Below are positions 1 to 6,108 of a stretch of 6,685 nucleotides of DNA, piece by piece. Positions within the stretch are counted from its first letter, which is position 1. Each line of letters opens with the position of its first letter. The notes beneath the pieces were generated by a model. That model made no database searches. It was not told where the DNA came from and worked only from the letters and a program-made list of their open reading frames with translations. Origin of the DNA: Methanocaldococcaceae archaeon (GTDB lineage: Archaea > AGJL01 > Methanococci > Methanococcales > Methanocaldococcaceae); NCBI GenBank assembly GCA_027023665.1, contig JALVUY010000218.1:1-6685 (forward strand). The letters run 5' to 3'. The translations under genes and the position numbers were made by a program.

Positions 1-75
1 CCATAATACAGACCTTGTTTAATTCGATATAATGATAACCAAAAATTAATTTAAAAGTTAAAATTATTAATAAGG

Positions 76-84
76 TATATAAAT
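76..84 (+). promoter_or_regulatory. Candidate TATA box for the SAM hydrolase gene
   Basis: TATATAAAT lies about 35 bases upstream of the ATG at 115. With the usual archaeal spacing, transcription would begin near 105, leaving a very short leader that just includes the GGTGA ribosome binding site at 106-110. The whole upstream stretch is A/T-rich, so chance TATA-like strings are expected and the call is tentative. Nothing else is recognisable in bases 1-75. Confidence 0.35.
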
Positions 85-114
85 TTTAAATTTTAAAAGT
101 TACTTGGTGATGAG

Positions 115-876
115 ATGGATATTATAACATTAACAACTGACTTCGGATTTAGTGAAGGATATGTAGGAGCAATGAAGGGCAGAATTTTAGAAATTTTAAA
201 AAAACATGAAAAAGATGCAAAAATAGTTGATATCTCTCATGAAGTAAAGCCATTTAATATATATCATGGGGCTTATGTTTTATTAACATCTATCCCTTAC
301 TTTCCACCATCAGTTCATGTTGCTGTAATAGATCCAACAGTTGGGAGTGAAAGGAAGTCAATTGTTGTTGAAACGAAAAATGGTCACTACTTAGTAGGGC
401 CAGACAATGGGTTATTTACTTATGTATGTGAAAAATTAGGAATAAAGAGGATTATAAAAATTGATGAAAGTAAATATAACCCGTCTTCAACCTTTCATGG
501 CAGAGATGTATATGCAGTAGTTGGAGCAGAGATATTAATAAATAACGATTATGAGGGAGAGAAATTAAAAAGTATAGTTACATTGGACAATGAAAAAAAG
601 AGAGTTATTCACATAGATAGGTTTGGAAACATAATAACAAATATTAAAGCTTCTGAAGTTAAATTTAATATTTATGATGATGTTTTAATTAAAATAAAAA
701 CAAAAAATGGAGATAAAATAATTAAATGCAAATTTGTTAAATCGTATTTTGAAGGAGGAGATAACTTTATATGTTTAATAAATAGTGAGGGATTTGTAGA
801 AATATCTAAATTTATGGACAATGCTTCAAAATTATTGGGCGTAGATTACTTAGATGAGGTAGAGATTATTAATTAA
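115..876 (+). CDS. S-adenosyl-L-methionine hydrolase (adenosine-forming), DUF62 family
   Basis: This 253-residue cytoplasmic protein belongs to the SAM hydroxide adenosyltransferase family (DUF62, COG1912), related to bacterial fluorinase and chlorinase. Characterised members split SAM with water into adenosine and methionine. The N-terminal domain opens with the TDFG motif (residues 8-11). The Asp-Arg-His set of the hydrolase branch is present as D73 (in DPTVGS), R80 and H128 (in HGRDVYA), which favours water over halide as the nucleophile. VGPDNGL (94-100) is also conserved. The C-terminal barrel starts around residue 164 and carries the SAM-contacting DRFGN..TN motif (168-176). The length is normal for the family. 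The start at 115 follows GGTGA at 106-110; the ATG at 110 is out of frame. The gene ends 9 bases before the convergent DUF4013 gene. I recall the M. jannaschii homologue as MJ1651. The physiological role is unsettled, possibly SAM homeostasis. Confidence 0.92.
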   Translation: MDIITLTTDFGFSEGYVGAMKGRILEILKKHEKDAKIVDISHEVKPFNIYHGAYVLLTSIPYFPPSVHVAVIDPTVGSERKSIVVETKNGHYLVGPDNGLFTYVCEKLGIKRIIKIDESKYNPSSTFHGRDVYAVVGAEILINNDYEGEKLKSIVTLDNEKKRVIHIDRFGNIITNIKASEVKFNIYDDVLIKIKTKNGDKIIKCKFVKSYFEGGDNFICLINSEGFVEISKFMDNASKLLGVDYLDEVEIIN

Positions 877-885
877 TAATATTCT

Positions 886-1476
886 TTATAGACTACTTTT
901 AGCATATAGAGTTCCAAAGTAATATGCATAAACCAATTGAATATAAAAGATAAATATTGAACCTAATATCCATCCTATTATTGGTATTAGCATTACTATA
1001 CTTACAATTATATATAAACCTATTATTACTAAATAACAAATAACATATTCTCCAAATACGGATTTTATTCTATTGATTATTTCTCCAAATTCAAAAGCGG
1101 CTCCAAAACTATCTTTAGCAACGAAATTAGCTATAGCCATTGGAATAATAAATCCAAATATCATTGTTAATATAAATCCAATTATCAATCCTGCTATTTT
1201 ATTCAGGTATAATAACACTAACATAATGATGAACGGAATTATTAAATATATCATTGATATTATTATACTTACCAATCCTTTTACAAATTTAGAACCAAAA
1301 TTATCCCATTCTGGAAGTTTTTATGTATTATTTATAATTAACTTCATAGTCTCCAATGAATAACCAGTGCTTATAAAATTTACAATTGGAATAATATTTA
1401 ATAAACCCCCAATGAAGACTTTTTTAGTCCAATCTTTATCATTCATAGGAAATTTTAAACCGTCTACAATGTCCAT
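886..1476 (-). pseudogene. DUF4013 multi-pass membrane protein gene interrupted by an in-frame TAA
   Basis: Read from the ATG at 1476, which follows GGTGA (complement of 1481-1485), the frame stays open to the stop at 886-888 for 196 codons, except for one TAA at codon 52 (1321-1323). Before it lies MDIVDGLKFP and a first hydrophobic segment (codons 22-37) leading into GYSLETMK. After it comes KLPEWDNFGSKFVKGL, the typical DUF4013 linker, then hydrophobic segments at about codons 69-91, 95-119, 143-166 and 168-187, and a C-terminal YFGTLYAKSS. This order and length fit complete DUF4013 proteins, common in methanogens and without known function. The stop sits where relatives usually have a polar residue, so GAA, AAA or CAA to TAA would explain it. 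Reinitiation at the TTG at 1275 is unlikely, since it would skip the first 67 codons and no spaced ribosome binding site precedes it. Recent nonsense mutation, sequencing error and readthrough remain possible. Confidence 0.78.
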
Positions 1477-1520
1477 ATTTTCACCAATATAAATCTATTA
1501 GTAAGTATGTTTTTTATTAA

Positions 1521-1530
1521 TTATATATAT
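1521..1530. promoter_or_regulatory. Palindromic TATA element between divergent DUF4013 and NMD3 genes
   Basis: TTATATATAT lies in the 81-base gap between the divergent starts at 1476 and 1558. On the minus strand, usual TATA-to-start spacing puts transcription near 1498, giving a leader of about 22 bases that includes GGTGA. On the plus strand the same box would start transcription at about 1551, inside the NMD3 ribosome binding site (GGTGA, 1549-1553). NMD3 therefore more likely uses the TTTATTAA-like box at 1513-1520. Assignments rest on spacing only. Confidence 0.35.
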
Positions 1531-1557
1531 AGATTATTGTAATATTGAGGTGAGATT

Positions 1558-2670
1558 ATGAAAATCAGAGGGATATGTTACAGATGTGGTGCTGAGGATG
1601 AACTTATAGATGGACTCTGTCCAATTTGCTATGCTCAAGAGCATCCACTAATTGAAGTGCCTGAAAGAGTAGAGATTGAAGTTTGTCATATGTGTGGTTC
1701 ATACAAGAGAAAGATATGGCAAACTCCAAAGAGTGAAGATGCTTATGAAATATTGTATGAAATTGCATACTATGCTACAAAAGATGCTATTAAAAAGAAA
1801 AGTGTTATGGTTGATTTTGAAATATATCCTAAAATTACCCAACTTCCTGGAGGTAAGAGAAGTAAGTTAATAATTCCTGTTCATATTGTAGCAAAGGGTA
1901 GATTACCTGGAGAAAAAGAAGACAGAACTTATGAAAAAGATATAGAGGTTCATTTACAAATGGTTCAGTGTCCAAGATGTTCGAGATTTATGTCTAATTA
2001 TTACGAGGCTACATTGCAAGTTAGGGCTATGAATAGGTATCTTACTGAAGAAGAAAGAGAAGAATTAGATAATTTTGTTAGGGAAGAGTTAGCTAAAAGA
2101 TTAAAAAAAGACAGAATGGCTTTTATAGCAAAATTTATTCCACAGAAAGAGGGTTTAGACTATCAACTTGGTTCAGTAGGGGCGGCAAGAAATGTAGCAC
2201 AAAAAATTAAAGAGAGATATGGAGGAAAAATTACAGAAACCGCTACATTGGTAGGAGTGGATAGAAATACTGGAAAGGATTTATATAGAGTTACAGTCTC
2301 TGTGAGAATTCCTGAATACAAAGTAGGAGATGTCGTTGAATATAAAGATAGATACTATCAAGTAACAAGTATAACAGAAGATAAAGTATATATGAAATCT
2401 ATTGACTACAGAAGAGAAAAAATTGGCTTATCTTGGCATGTGGCAGAGAAAGAAACTAAAATGGTTAAGAAAAATGAAGAGTTAGATACTGCAACTGTTA
2501 TAGCCACTACACCAAATATTATGGTTATGGACGATAAAAATTATGAAGTTTATGAGTTTGATAATATTGGAGATCTTGAAGTAAAAGAGGGTGATAAAGT
2601 TAAAATACTTAAAAAAGAAGGAGTTCCTTATTTAGTAAATAAAGTTAAGGAAGATAAAAATAAAAAGTAA
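1558..2670 (+). CDS. Archaeal NMD3 family protein, large ribosomal subunit maturation factor homologue
   Basis: This 370-residue protein matches the NMD3 family. In eukaryotes Nmd3 binds the 60S subunit and bridges it to the nuclear export receptor. Archaea lack a nucleus, so the archaeal form is thought to act only in late 50S assembly, perhaps with an aIF6-type factor. Four CxxC pairs, expected to bind zinc, are visible: C7/C10, C21/C24, C43/C46 and C138/C141. The conserved ..[13 protein letters not shown] segment is at 203-217. The C-terminal half (about 255-360) is rich in beta strands, with [15 protein letters not shown] and a second [13 protein letters not shown] repeat-like element, consistent with SH3/OB-type barrels. 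The export signal and long acidic tail of eukaryotic Nmd3 are absent; the protein ends in a lysine-rich tail. The start follows GGTGA at 1549-1553. The stop is 18 bases before the methyltransferase gene, suggesting a shared transcript. Confidence 0.9.
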   Translation: MKIRGICYRCGAEDELIDGLCPICYAQEHPLIEVPERVEIEVCHMCGSYKRKIWQTPKSEDAYEILYEIAYYATKDAIKKKSVMVDFEIYPKITQLPGGKRSKLIIPVHIVAKGRLPGEKEDRTYEKDIEVHLQMVQCPRCSRFMSNYYEATLQVRAMNRYLTEEEREELDNFVREELAKRLKKDRMAFIAKFIPQKEGLDYQLGSVGAARNVAQKIKERYGGKITETATLVGVDRNTGKDLYRVTVSVRIPEYKVGDVVEYKDRYYQVTSITEDKVYMKSIDYRREKIGLSWHVAEKETKMVKKNEELDTATVIATTPNIMVMDDKNYEVYEFDNIGDLEVKEGDKVKILKKEGVPYLVNKVKEDKNKK

Positions 2671-2688
2671 GATAATAAGGTGAATTAA

Positions 2689-3843
2689 ATGATTAAATTA
2701 GAAATTGACAAAAGGGCATACAACTCTATAACAAAAAATTTTTCAAAATTGATATATACTAAGGCAATAAAAAATTTGGAAGATTTGCCTAAAAAGGAAG
2801 AAATTGTAACTTTAACTTACAATGGAAAATTTGTTGCCAAGGCATTATATAATCCAAAATCAGTAATATTAAAAATTTTAACTACTGAAAATGAGGATAT
2901 TGATTACAATTTTTTTTATAAAAGAATATTAAAGGCAAAAATTTATAGAGAGGAAATTTTAAATTACAAAGATACTTACAGATGGATTTACGCTGAAGGT
3001 GATGACTTACCGACAATAATATTTGACAAATATAATGAGATAGGAGCAATGCAGTTAATGTCAAAACTTATTGAGAAGGAGTATTTAAAGGATATTATTG
3101 ACATTTTATTTGAATTATCTGACTTAGAAACAGTATATGTGAAAAGAGGAAAAAAAGGAGAAAAAATTAAAGATAAAATTTTTGGAGAAAAGAAAAAATA
3201 TGAAACTATTATTAAAGAAGGGGAGGCAAAATTTAAAGTGAATGTAAAAGGGCACAAAACAGGCTTTTTTTTAGATCAAAGAGAGAATAGATTAGCAATA
3301 GAGAAATTTGTAAAAGAGGGAGATAGAGTTTTAGATGTTTGTTGTTATACTGGAGGATTTTCAGTCCATTGTGCAATTAGTGGGGCTGAAGTTGTAGGAG
3401 TAGATTTGTCAAAAAAGGCATTAAAAGTTGCTGAGGAAAATATGGAATTAAATAATATTCCTAAGGATAAATACACTTTTATAGAAGGCAATGCATTTAA
3501 AGTTTTGGAGGAGTTTATAGGGAATGGAGAAAAATTTGATATTGTGATTTTAGATCCTCCCGCATTTACACAAACTGAAAAAGATATAAAAAATGCTTTA
3601 AGGGCTTATTCAACATTAAACTACTTAGGAATAAATCTGTGTAAAAGAATATTTGTTACTTGTTCATGTTCCCATCACATAGACAGAGAGTTGTTTAAAA
3701 GAACAGTTATATCATCTGCATTTAGAGCAAAAAAGGAATTAATAATGATTGATTATAAAGGACAATCTCCAGACCATCCAATATCAATAGGAAACAAAAA
3801 TCTTGAATATTTAAAATGTATATTTTTTTATGTTAAACCATAG
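2689..3843 (+). CDS. Class I SAM-dependent rRNA methyltransferase, RlmI-like (COG1092)
   Basis: This 384-residue enzyme has the layout of the RlmI family, whose E. coli member makes m5C1962 in 23S rRNA. An N-terminal PUA-like RNA-binding region covers about 1-70 (VAKALYNPKS at 49-58), followed by a central alpha/beta linker to about 185 (RWIYAEGDDLPTIIFDKY, 98-115). GHKTGFFLDQREN (188-200) is the family signature before the Rossmann domain. SAM-binding motif I is VLDVCCYTGGFSVHC (214-228), with acidic D239 ending strand 2. The catalytic loop DPPAF is at 289-293. TCSCSHH at 324-330 supplies C325 and C327, the candidate catalytic cysteines for 5-methylcytosine chemistry. Length is close to E. 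coli RlmI. AAGGTGA at 2677-2683 precedes the ATG. The target base in this organism is not shown by the sequence. Pairing with NMD3 supports a role in 50S biogenesis. I recall the M. jannaschii homologue as MJ1649. Confidence 0.88.
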   Translation: MIKLEIDKRAYNSITKNFSKLIYTKAIKNLEDLPKKEEIVTLTYNGKFVAKALYNPKSVILKILTTENEDIDYNFFYKRILKAKIYREEILNYKDTYRWIYAEGDDLPTIIFDKYNEIGAMQLMSKLIEKEYLKDIIDILFELSDLETVYVKRGKKGEKIKDKIFGEKKKYETIIKEGEAKFKVNVKGHKTGFFLDQRENRLAIEKFVKEGDRVLDVCCYTGGFSVHCAISGAEVVGVDLSKKALKVAEENMELNNIPKDKYTFIEGNAFKVLEEFIGNGEKFDIVILDPPAFTQTEKDIKNALRAYSTLNYLGINLCKRIFVTCSCSHHIDRELFKRTVISSAFRAKKELIMIDYKGQSPDHPISIGNKNLEYLKCIFFYVKP

Positions 3844-3889
3844 GGGGTGGAACCCCCTATTGGTATACCCCCGAACATTTGCCTTTTTT
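3838..3889 (+). terminator. G/C-rich hairpin plus U-run ending the NMD3-methyltransferase transcript
   Basis: ATAGGGGG (3840-3847) pairs with CCCCCTAT (3853-3860) around the loop TGGAA, and CC at 3838-3839 can extend it with GG at 3862-3863 if one T bulges. The TAG stop codon of the methyltransferase (3841-3843) is inside the stem. A second ACCCCC at 3867-3872 could compete for the same G-run (GGGGGT, 3843-3848). Six Ts at 3884-3889 follow, the usual archaeal termination signal. The block is strikingly G/C-rich for this A/T-rich window. Confidence 0.6.
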
Positions 3890-3907
3890 ATTCCGTGTTA
3901 TTCCTTG
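3888..3907 (+). repeat. Tandem 10-base direct repeat in the convergent intergenic gap
   Basis: TTATTCCGTG (3888-3897) is followed directly by TTATTCCTTG (3898-3907), with one mismatch. It lies between the two terminators in the 164-base gap separating the methyltransferase and purQ stops. No open frame, tRNA or other RNA family is recognisable in that gap. Function unknown. Confidence 0.5.
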
Positions 3908-3930
3908 TTTTAATGGACTAGTAATACATC

Positions 3931-3950
3931 TCAAAAAATAAAAATTTTTC
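3931..3950 (-). terminator. Candidate U-rich terminator of the gfcR-histone-purQ transcript
   Basis: On the minus strand this reads as two successive T-runs (TTTTTATTTTTT within 3933-3945), about 60-75 bases beyond the purQ stop. Archaeal RNA polymerase commonly terminates at such runs without needing a stem. No strong hairpin precedes it, and T-runs are frequent in A/T-rich gaps. Confidence 0.4.
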
Positions 3951-4007
3951 CTTTGAAAAATTAGTAATTATCAAACTTATAAAGCATTATTTTTTCATAG
4001 ATGCATC

Positions 4008-4700
4008 TTAAATCTTTTTAGCAAAATCTAACATACCTTTAAACATTTTTAAACCATCGTCTGAACCCAATATCTTTTCACAGGCTCTTTCAGGATGTGG
4101 CATTAGTAGAACACAATTTTGGTTTTCGTTACAAACTCCGGCTATATTGTCAATAGATCCATTAGGATTTGCCTCTTCTGTCACTTCACCAGTTTCATCA
4201 CAGTATTTAAACACTATCATATTATTTTTATACATATAGTCAAGAGTTTCATCGTCAGCGTAAAATCTACCCTCTGCGTGTGCTATTGGTATCTTTAAAA
4301 CATCTCCTTTTTTATAATACTGAGTAAATGGTGTTTTGTTGTTTTCAACCCTTATATATACCCATTTGCAGATAAATCTTGCATTTATATTGTTTGTTAA
4401 TGTTCCTTTTGAAAAACCCGCCTCTAAACCAATTTGAGCTCCATTACATATCCCTAAAACTGGCTTTCCTTCTTCAACCATCTTTTTTAATCCTTTGATT
4501 ATTGGAGTCCTTGCACTTATTGCTCCTGCCCTTAAATAATCTCCGTATGAGAAACCTCCGGGAATTACTGCCCCAGCATAATCATCTAAGCTATCCTTAG
4601 TAAAAAAAACAAGTTCTGGCTCTCCGCCGGCTAATTTTATAGCATGACAAACATCCAAATCACAATTTGTCCCTAAGAATTTAACTACTGCAATCTTCAT
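4008..4700 (-). CDS. purQ: Phosphoribosylformylglycinamidine synthase, glutaminase subunit PurQ
   Basis: PurQ is the class I glutamine amidotransferase of the PurS-PurQ-PurL complex. It releases ammonia from glutamine so PurL can convert FGAR to FGAM, the fourth step of purine synthesis. The 230 residues match the stand-alone archaeal/Gram-positive type rather than the large fused PurL. Visible motifs are KFLGTNCD (7-14) near the N-terminus, the oxyanion-strand PGGFSYGDYLRAGA (47-60), the nucleophile elbow GICNGAQ with C85, HAEGR (141-145), and MPHPER with the triad partners H202 and E204. All catalytic residues are present, so the enzyme should be active. The ATG at 4700 follows GGGAGAT (complement of 4704-4710). 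It is the last gene of the cluster, 47 bases after the histone stop. That A/T-rich gap could hold its own weak promoter, but no convincing box stands out. purS and purL are not in the window. Confidence 0.95.
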   Translation of the reverse strand: MKIAVVKFLGTNCDLDVCHAIKLAGGEPELVFFTKDSLDDYAGAVIPGGFSYGDYLRAGAISARTPIIKGLKKMVEEGKPVLGICNGAQIGLEAGFSKGTLTNNINARFICKWVYIRVENNKTPFTQYYKKGDVLKIPIAHAEGRFYADDETLDYMYKNNMIVFKYCDETGEVTEEANPNGSIDNIAGVCNENQNCVLLMPHPERACEKILGSDDGLKMFKGMLDFAKKI

Positions 4701-4747
4701 ACTATCTCCCGTTAATTTAGGATTTATTTTTTAATATTTAATTTTAT

Positions 4748-5041
4748 TTATTCTAATTCGGAAGTAATTACATTCAACATCTCTTTAATTAATATCGGCA
4801 TCTTGTCAGTTCTTTCACTGAGTTCTATAATCTTTCTTTTCAATCTTTCGTCATCACAATTTCTAATATCTCTCGCTTTAATTGTCTTCCTACCATCTTT
4901 TCTTGCATTTTGCTCAGCAACTTCTGTAGTTATTTTTATTATTTCCATTAATAAATTGTTTAATTCATCAACGGCCTCAGAGGATATATTAAAGTCAGTG
5001 TATTGTTTCATTATTCTCTTTATTGTTGTTTTTGGTAACAT
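4748..5041 (-). CDS. Archaeal histone with C-terminal extension (MJ1647 type)
   Basis: This 97-residue histone-fold protein is about 30 residues longer than standard archaeal histones such as HMfB (about 67-69 residues). The fold occupies roughly 1-67: LPKTTIKRIMKQ as helix 1, the long central helix from S20 to about R47, and the signature loop DGRKTIKARDI (49-59) containing the RKT DNA-contact element. Residues 68-97 form a predicted charged, amphipathic helical tail (IIELSERTDK...LIKEMLNVITSELE) absent from canonical histones. It closely resembles M. jannaschii MJ1647, reported to form tetramers through its tail and to bridge two DNA duplexes rather than wrap DNA in long hypernucleosomes; that is literature recall, not seen here. 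AAGGAGG (complement of 5048-5054) precedes the ATG at 5041, one of the strongest ribosome binding sites in the window. The start is 15 bases after the gfcR stop, so co-transcription is very likely. Confidence 0.92.
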   Translation of the reverse strand: MLPKTTIKRIMKQYTDFNISSEAVDELNNLLMEIIKITTEVAEQNARKDGRKTIKARDIRNCDDERLKRKIIELSERTDKMPILIKEMLNVITSELE

Positions 5042-5056
5042 AAAAATACCTCCTTA

Positions 5057-5689
5057 TTAGTATTCTATATTATCTTCTACATTTACTACTCCCACTCTGA
5101 TTAGTGGAATTAATGGCACTTCCTCAATTTCATCCAATCCACTTTTATCAATTAAAACAATTATTAATTTTGGACTACAAATTTCTTTTAACTGTTTTAT
5201 ACATTCTTTTAAAGTGCTTCCACTGGTTACAACATCATCTATAATTACTGCTCTTTTATAATTTACAGGAGAAAAGTTGTGAGAAATTGAACCAGATATT
5301 TTTTTACCTTCTTCAGATATATGTTTCTTTGGTATATATACAGTTAATTCTTTACCTAACTCAGTGGCTACCAATGTAGCAATAGGTACTCCACTCGTTG
5401 AAATTCCTACAACTGTGTCAAATTCAATATTCCTACTTTTTATTACATCAACGATTATTGAACTAATATATTTTAATCTATTTGCTGTACTTCCAATATT
5501 TTTCCAATCAATAAATATATCTACATTTTTTAAACTCAGAGCTTTTTCCTCATTTTCCAATAATTTTTCAGCATTTAAAACCAAATATCTTGCAGTATCC
5601 ATTGATACATTTAACTCTTCTGCAATTTCACCAATAGTTAAACCATTATTTTTCAGTTCAATAACCTTTTTTAATAGTTGTTTGTTCAT
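5057..5689 (-). CDS. gfcR: GfcR/PyrE-like regulator: HTH plus phosphoribosyltransferase domain
   Basis: This 210-residue protein joins an N-terminal helix-turn-helix (about 17-39, LTIGEIAEELNVSMDTARYL) to a type I phosphoribosyltransferase domain (about 75-195). The PRPP-binding signature VIIDDVVTSGSTL (148-160) is intact, with D151/D152 and the T155-T159 phosphate loop. The PPi loop region GISTSGVPIA is at 95-104, and the linker DWKNIGS (61-67) is typical of the family. The haloarchaeal relative GfcR is a transcription regulator of sugar catabolism genes. Because the domain resembles orotate phosphoribosyltransferase, such proteins are often called PyrE-like, but the DNA-binding domain argues for PRPP sensing rather than pyrimidine synthesis. 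The start at 5689 follows GAGGGAGAT (complement of 5691-5699). It heads the gfcR-histone-purQ cluster. Its target genes cannot be read from the window; autoregulation and control of purQ are conjecture. Confidence 0.87.
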   Translation of the reverse strand: MNKQLLKKVIELKNNGLTIGEIAEELNVSMDTARYLVLNAEKLLENEEKALSLKNVDIFIDWKNIGSTANRLKYISSIIVDVIKSRNIEFDTVVGISTSGVPIATLVATELGKELTVYIPKKHISEEGKKISGSISHNFSPVNYKRAVIIDDVVTSGSTLKECIKQLKEICSPKLIIVLIDKSGLDEIEEVPLIPLIRVGVVNVEDNIEY

Positions 5690-5738
5690 AAATCTCCCTC
5701 ATCTTTTTTATTTATAATAGTTAGTATTACTTGGTAAG

Positions 5739-5747
5739 TTTTTATAG
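5739..5747 (-). promoter_or_regulatory. Candidate TATA box for the gfcR-histone-purQ cluster
   Basis: On the minus strand CTATAAAAA lies about 50 bases before the gfcR start, predicting transcription from near 5716 and a leader of about 27 bases with the ribosome binding site. A second box, TTATAAATA at 5709-5717, is too close to the start codon to leave a ribosome binding site. The box lies downstream of the preceding small gene's stop at 5758, so an independent transcript is possible. Confidence 0.4.
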
Positions 5748-5757
5748 TTTAACAGGA

Positions 5758-5982
5758 TTAAATTAAGTTATTAGTTTTACCATTGGTAGTTTTTAAAATT
5801 CTAATAAAAAATAACGATATTTTAAATAAAATCATAATAAGTAATGTCCCAATAATTAATGTTTTATATGGAGGTTTTAAATTAAACATTAAGATAAGGA
5901 GAATCCCAAATAATATATACCAAATATGCCAATATAATTTATAATTCTGTTTTTTATTACCCTTTAATTTTAATATATTCAT
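5758..5982 (-). CDS. Small two-helix membrane protein, function unknown
   Basis: I do not recognise this 74-residue protein. It has a lysine-rich N-terminus (K5, K7, K10, K11, K15), a hydrophobic helix at about 18-34 (WHIWYILFGILLILMF), a short NLKPPYK turn, and a second helix at about 41-60. The tail is polar and positively charged. By the positive-inside rule both ends should be cytoplasmic with the PPY turn outside. It is probably real: GAGGTG (complement of 5987-5992) is well placed before the ATG at 5982, and a good TATA candidate lies at the right distance upstream. It sits between queE and gfcR on the same strand, 68 bases before gfcR, but content gives no link to either. Unlike the many non-coding frames here, the start signals are strong; still, short hydrophobic frames arise by chance in A/T-rich DNA. 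Confidence 0.65.
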   Translation of the reverse strand: MNILKLKGNKKQNYKLYWHIWYILFGILLILMFNLKPPYKTLIIGTLLIMILFKISLFFIRILKTTNGKTNNLI

Positions 5983-6023
5983 ATTGCCACCTCGGTATCC
6001 ACCACTAATATTTTTAATTTTTT

Positions 6024-6040
6024 ATTTTTTATAAGTTTTC
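6024..6040 (-). promoter_or_regulatory. Candidate BRE/TATA promoter of the small membrane protein gene
   Basis: On the minus strand the segment reads GAAAACTTATAAAAAAT: a purine-rich BRE-like GAAAA followed by a TATA box. It lies 42-58 bases before the ATG at 5982, predicting a leader of about 20 bases that keeps the GAGGTG site. It lies in the 126-base gap after the queE stop. This is the best promoter match in the window. Confidence 0.5.
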
Positions 6041-6108
6041 TTAAATTGTTGAATATCTTATTAGTCGTTTATAAAATCGTTTTTTGATAACTGTTCTTTG
6101 AAATACAG

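Noticed and set aside
107..113. GTGATGA resembling a C box of a C/D guide RNA
   Set aside because: It is the ribosome binding site region of the SAM hydrolase gene. No D box with a paired C'/D' set follows at the right distance.
1275..1275. TTG as a true alternative start giving a shorter DUF4013 protein
   Set aside because: It would drop the first hydrophobic segment and the conserved PEWD linker, and the only purine-rich string (AAAGGA) touches the codon. The upstream ATG at 1476 has a proper GGTGA.
1073..1363. A 96-codon plus-strand frame opposite the DUF4013 gene
   Set aside because: It is antisense to a recognisable family protein, has no ribosome binding site, and its composition is a low-complexity mirror of the membrane segments.
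3999..4008. Ten-base palindrome AGATGCATCT at the purQ stop
   Set aside because: It would form only a three-pair stem with a four-base loop. A palindrome of this size is expected by chance and it has no second copy nearby to suggest an operator.
4803..5717. Plus-strand frames of 85 and 117 codons opposite the histone and gfcR genes
   Set aside because: Both are antisense shadows of clearly conserved genes with no start signals of their own.
6065..6083. Direct repeat of TCGTTT after the queE stop
   Set aside because: Six-base repeats in an A/T-rich gap are common, and no symmetry or spacing suggests a binding site.
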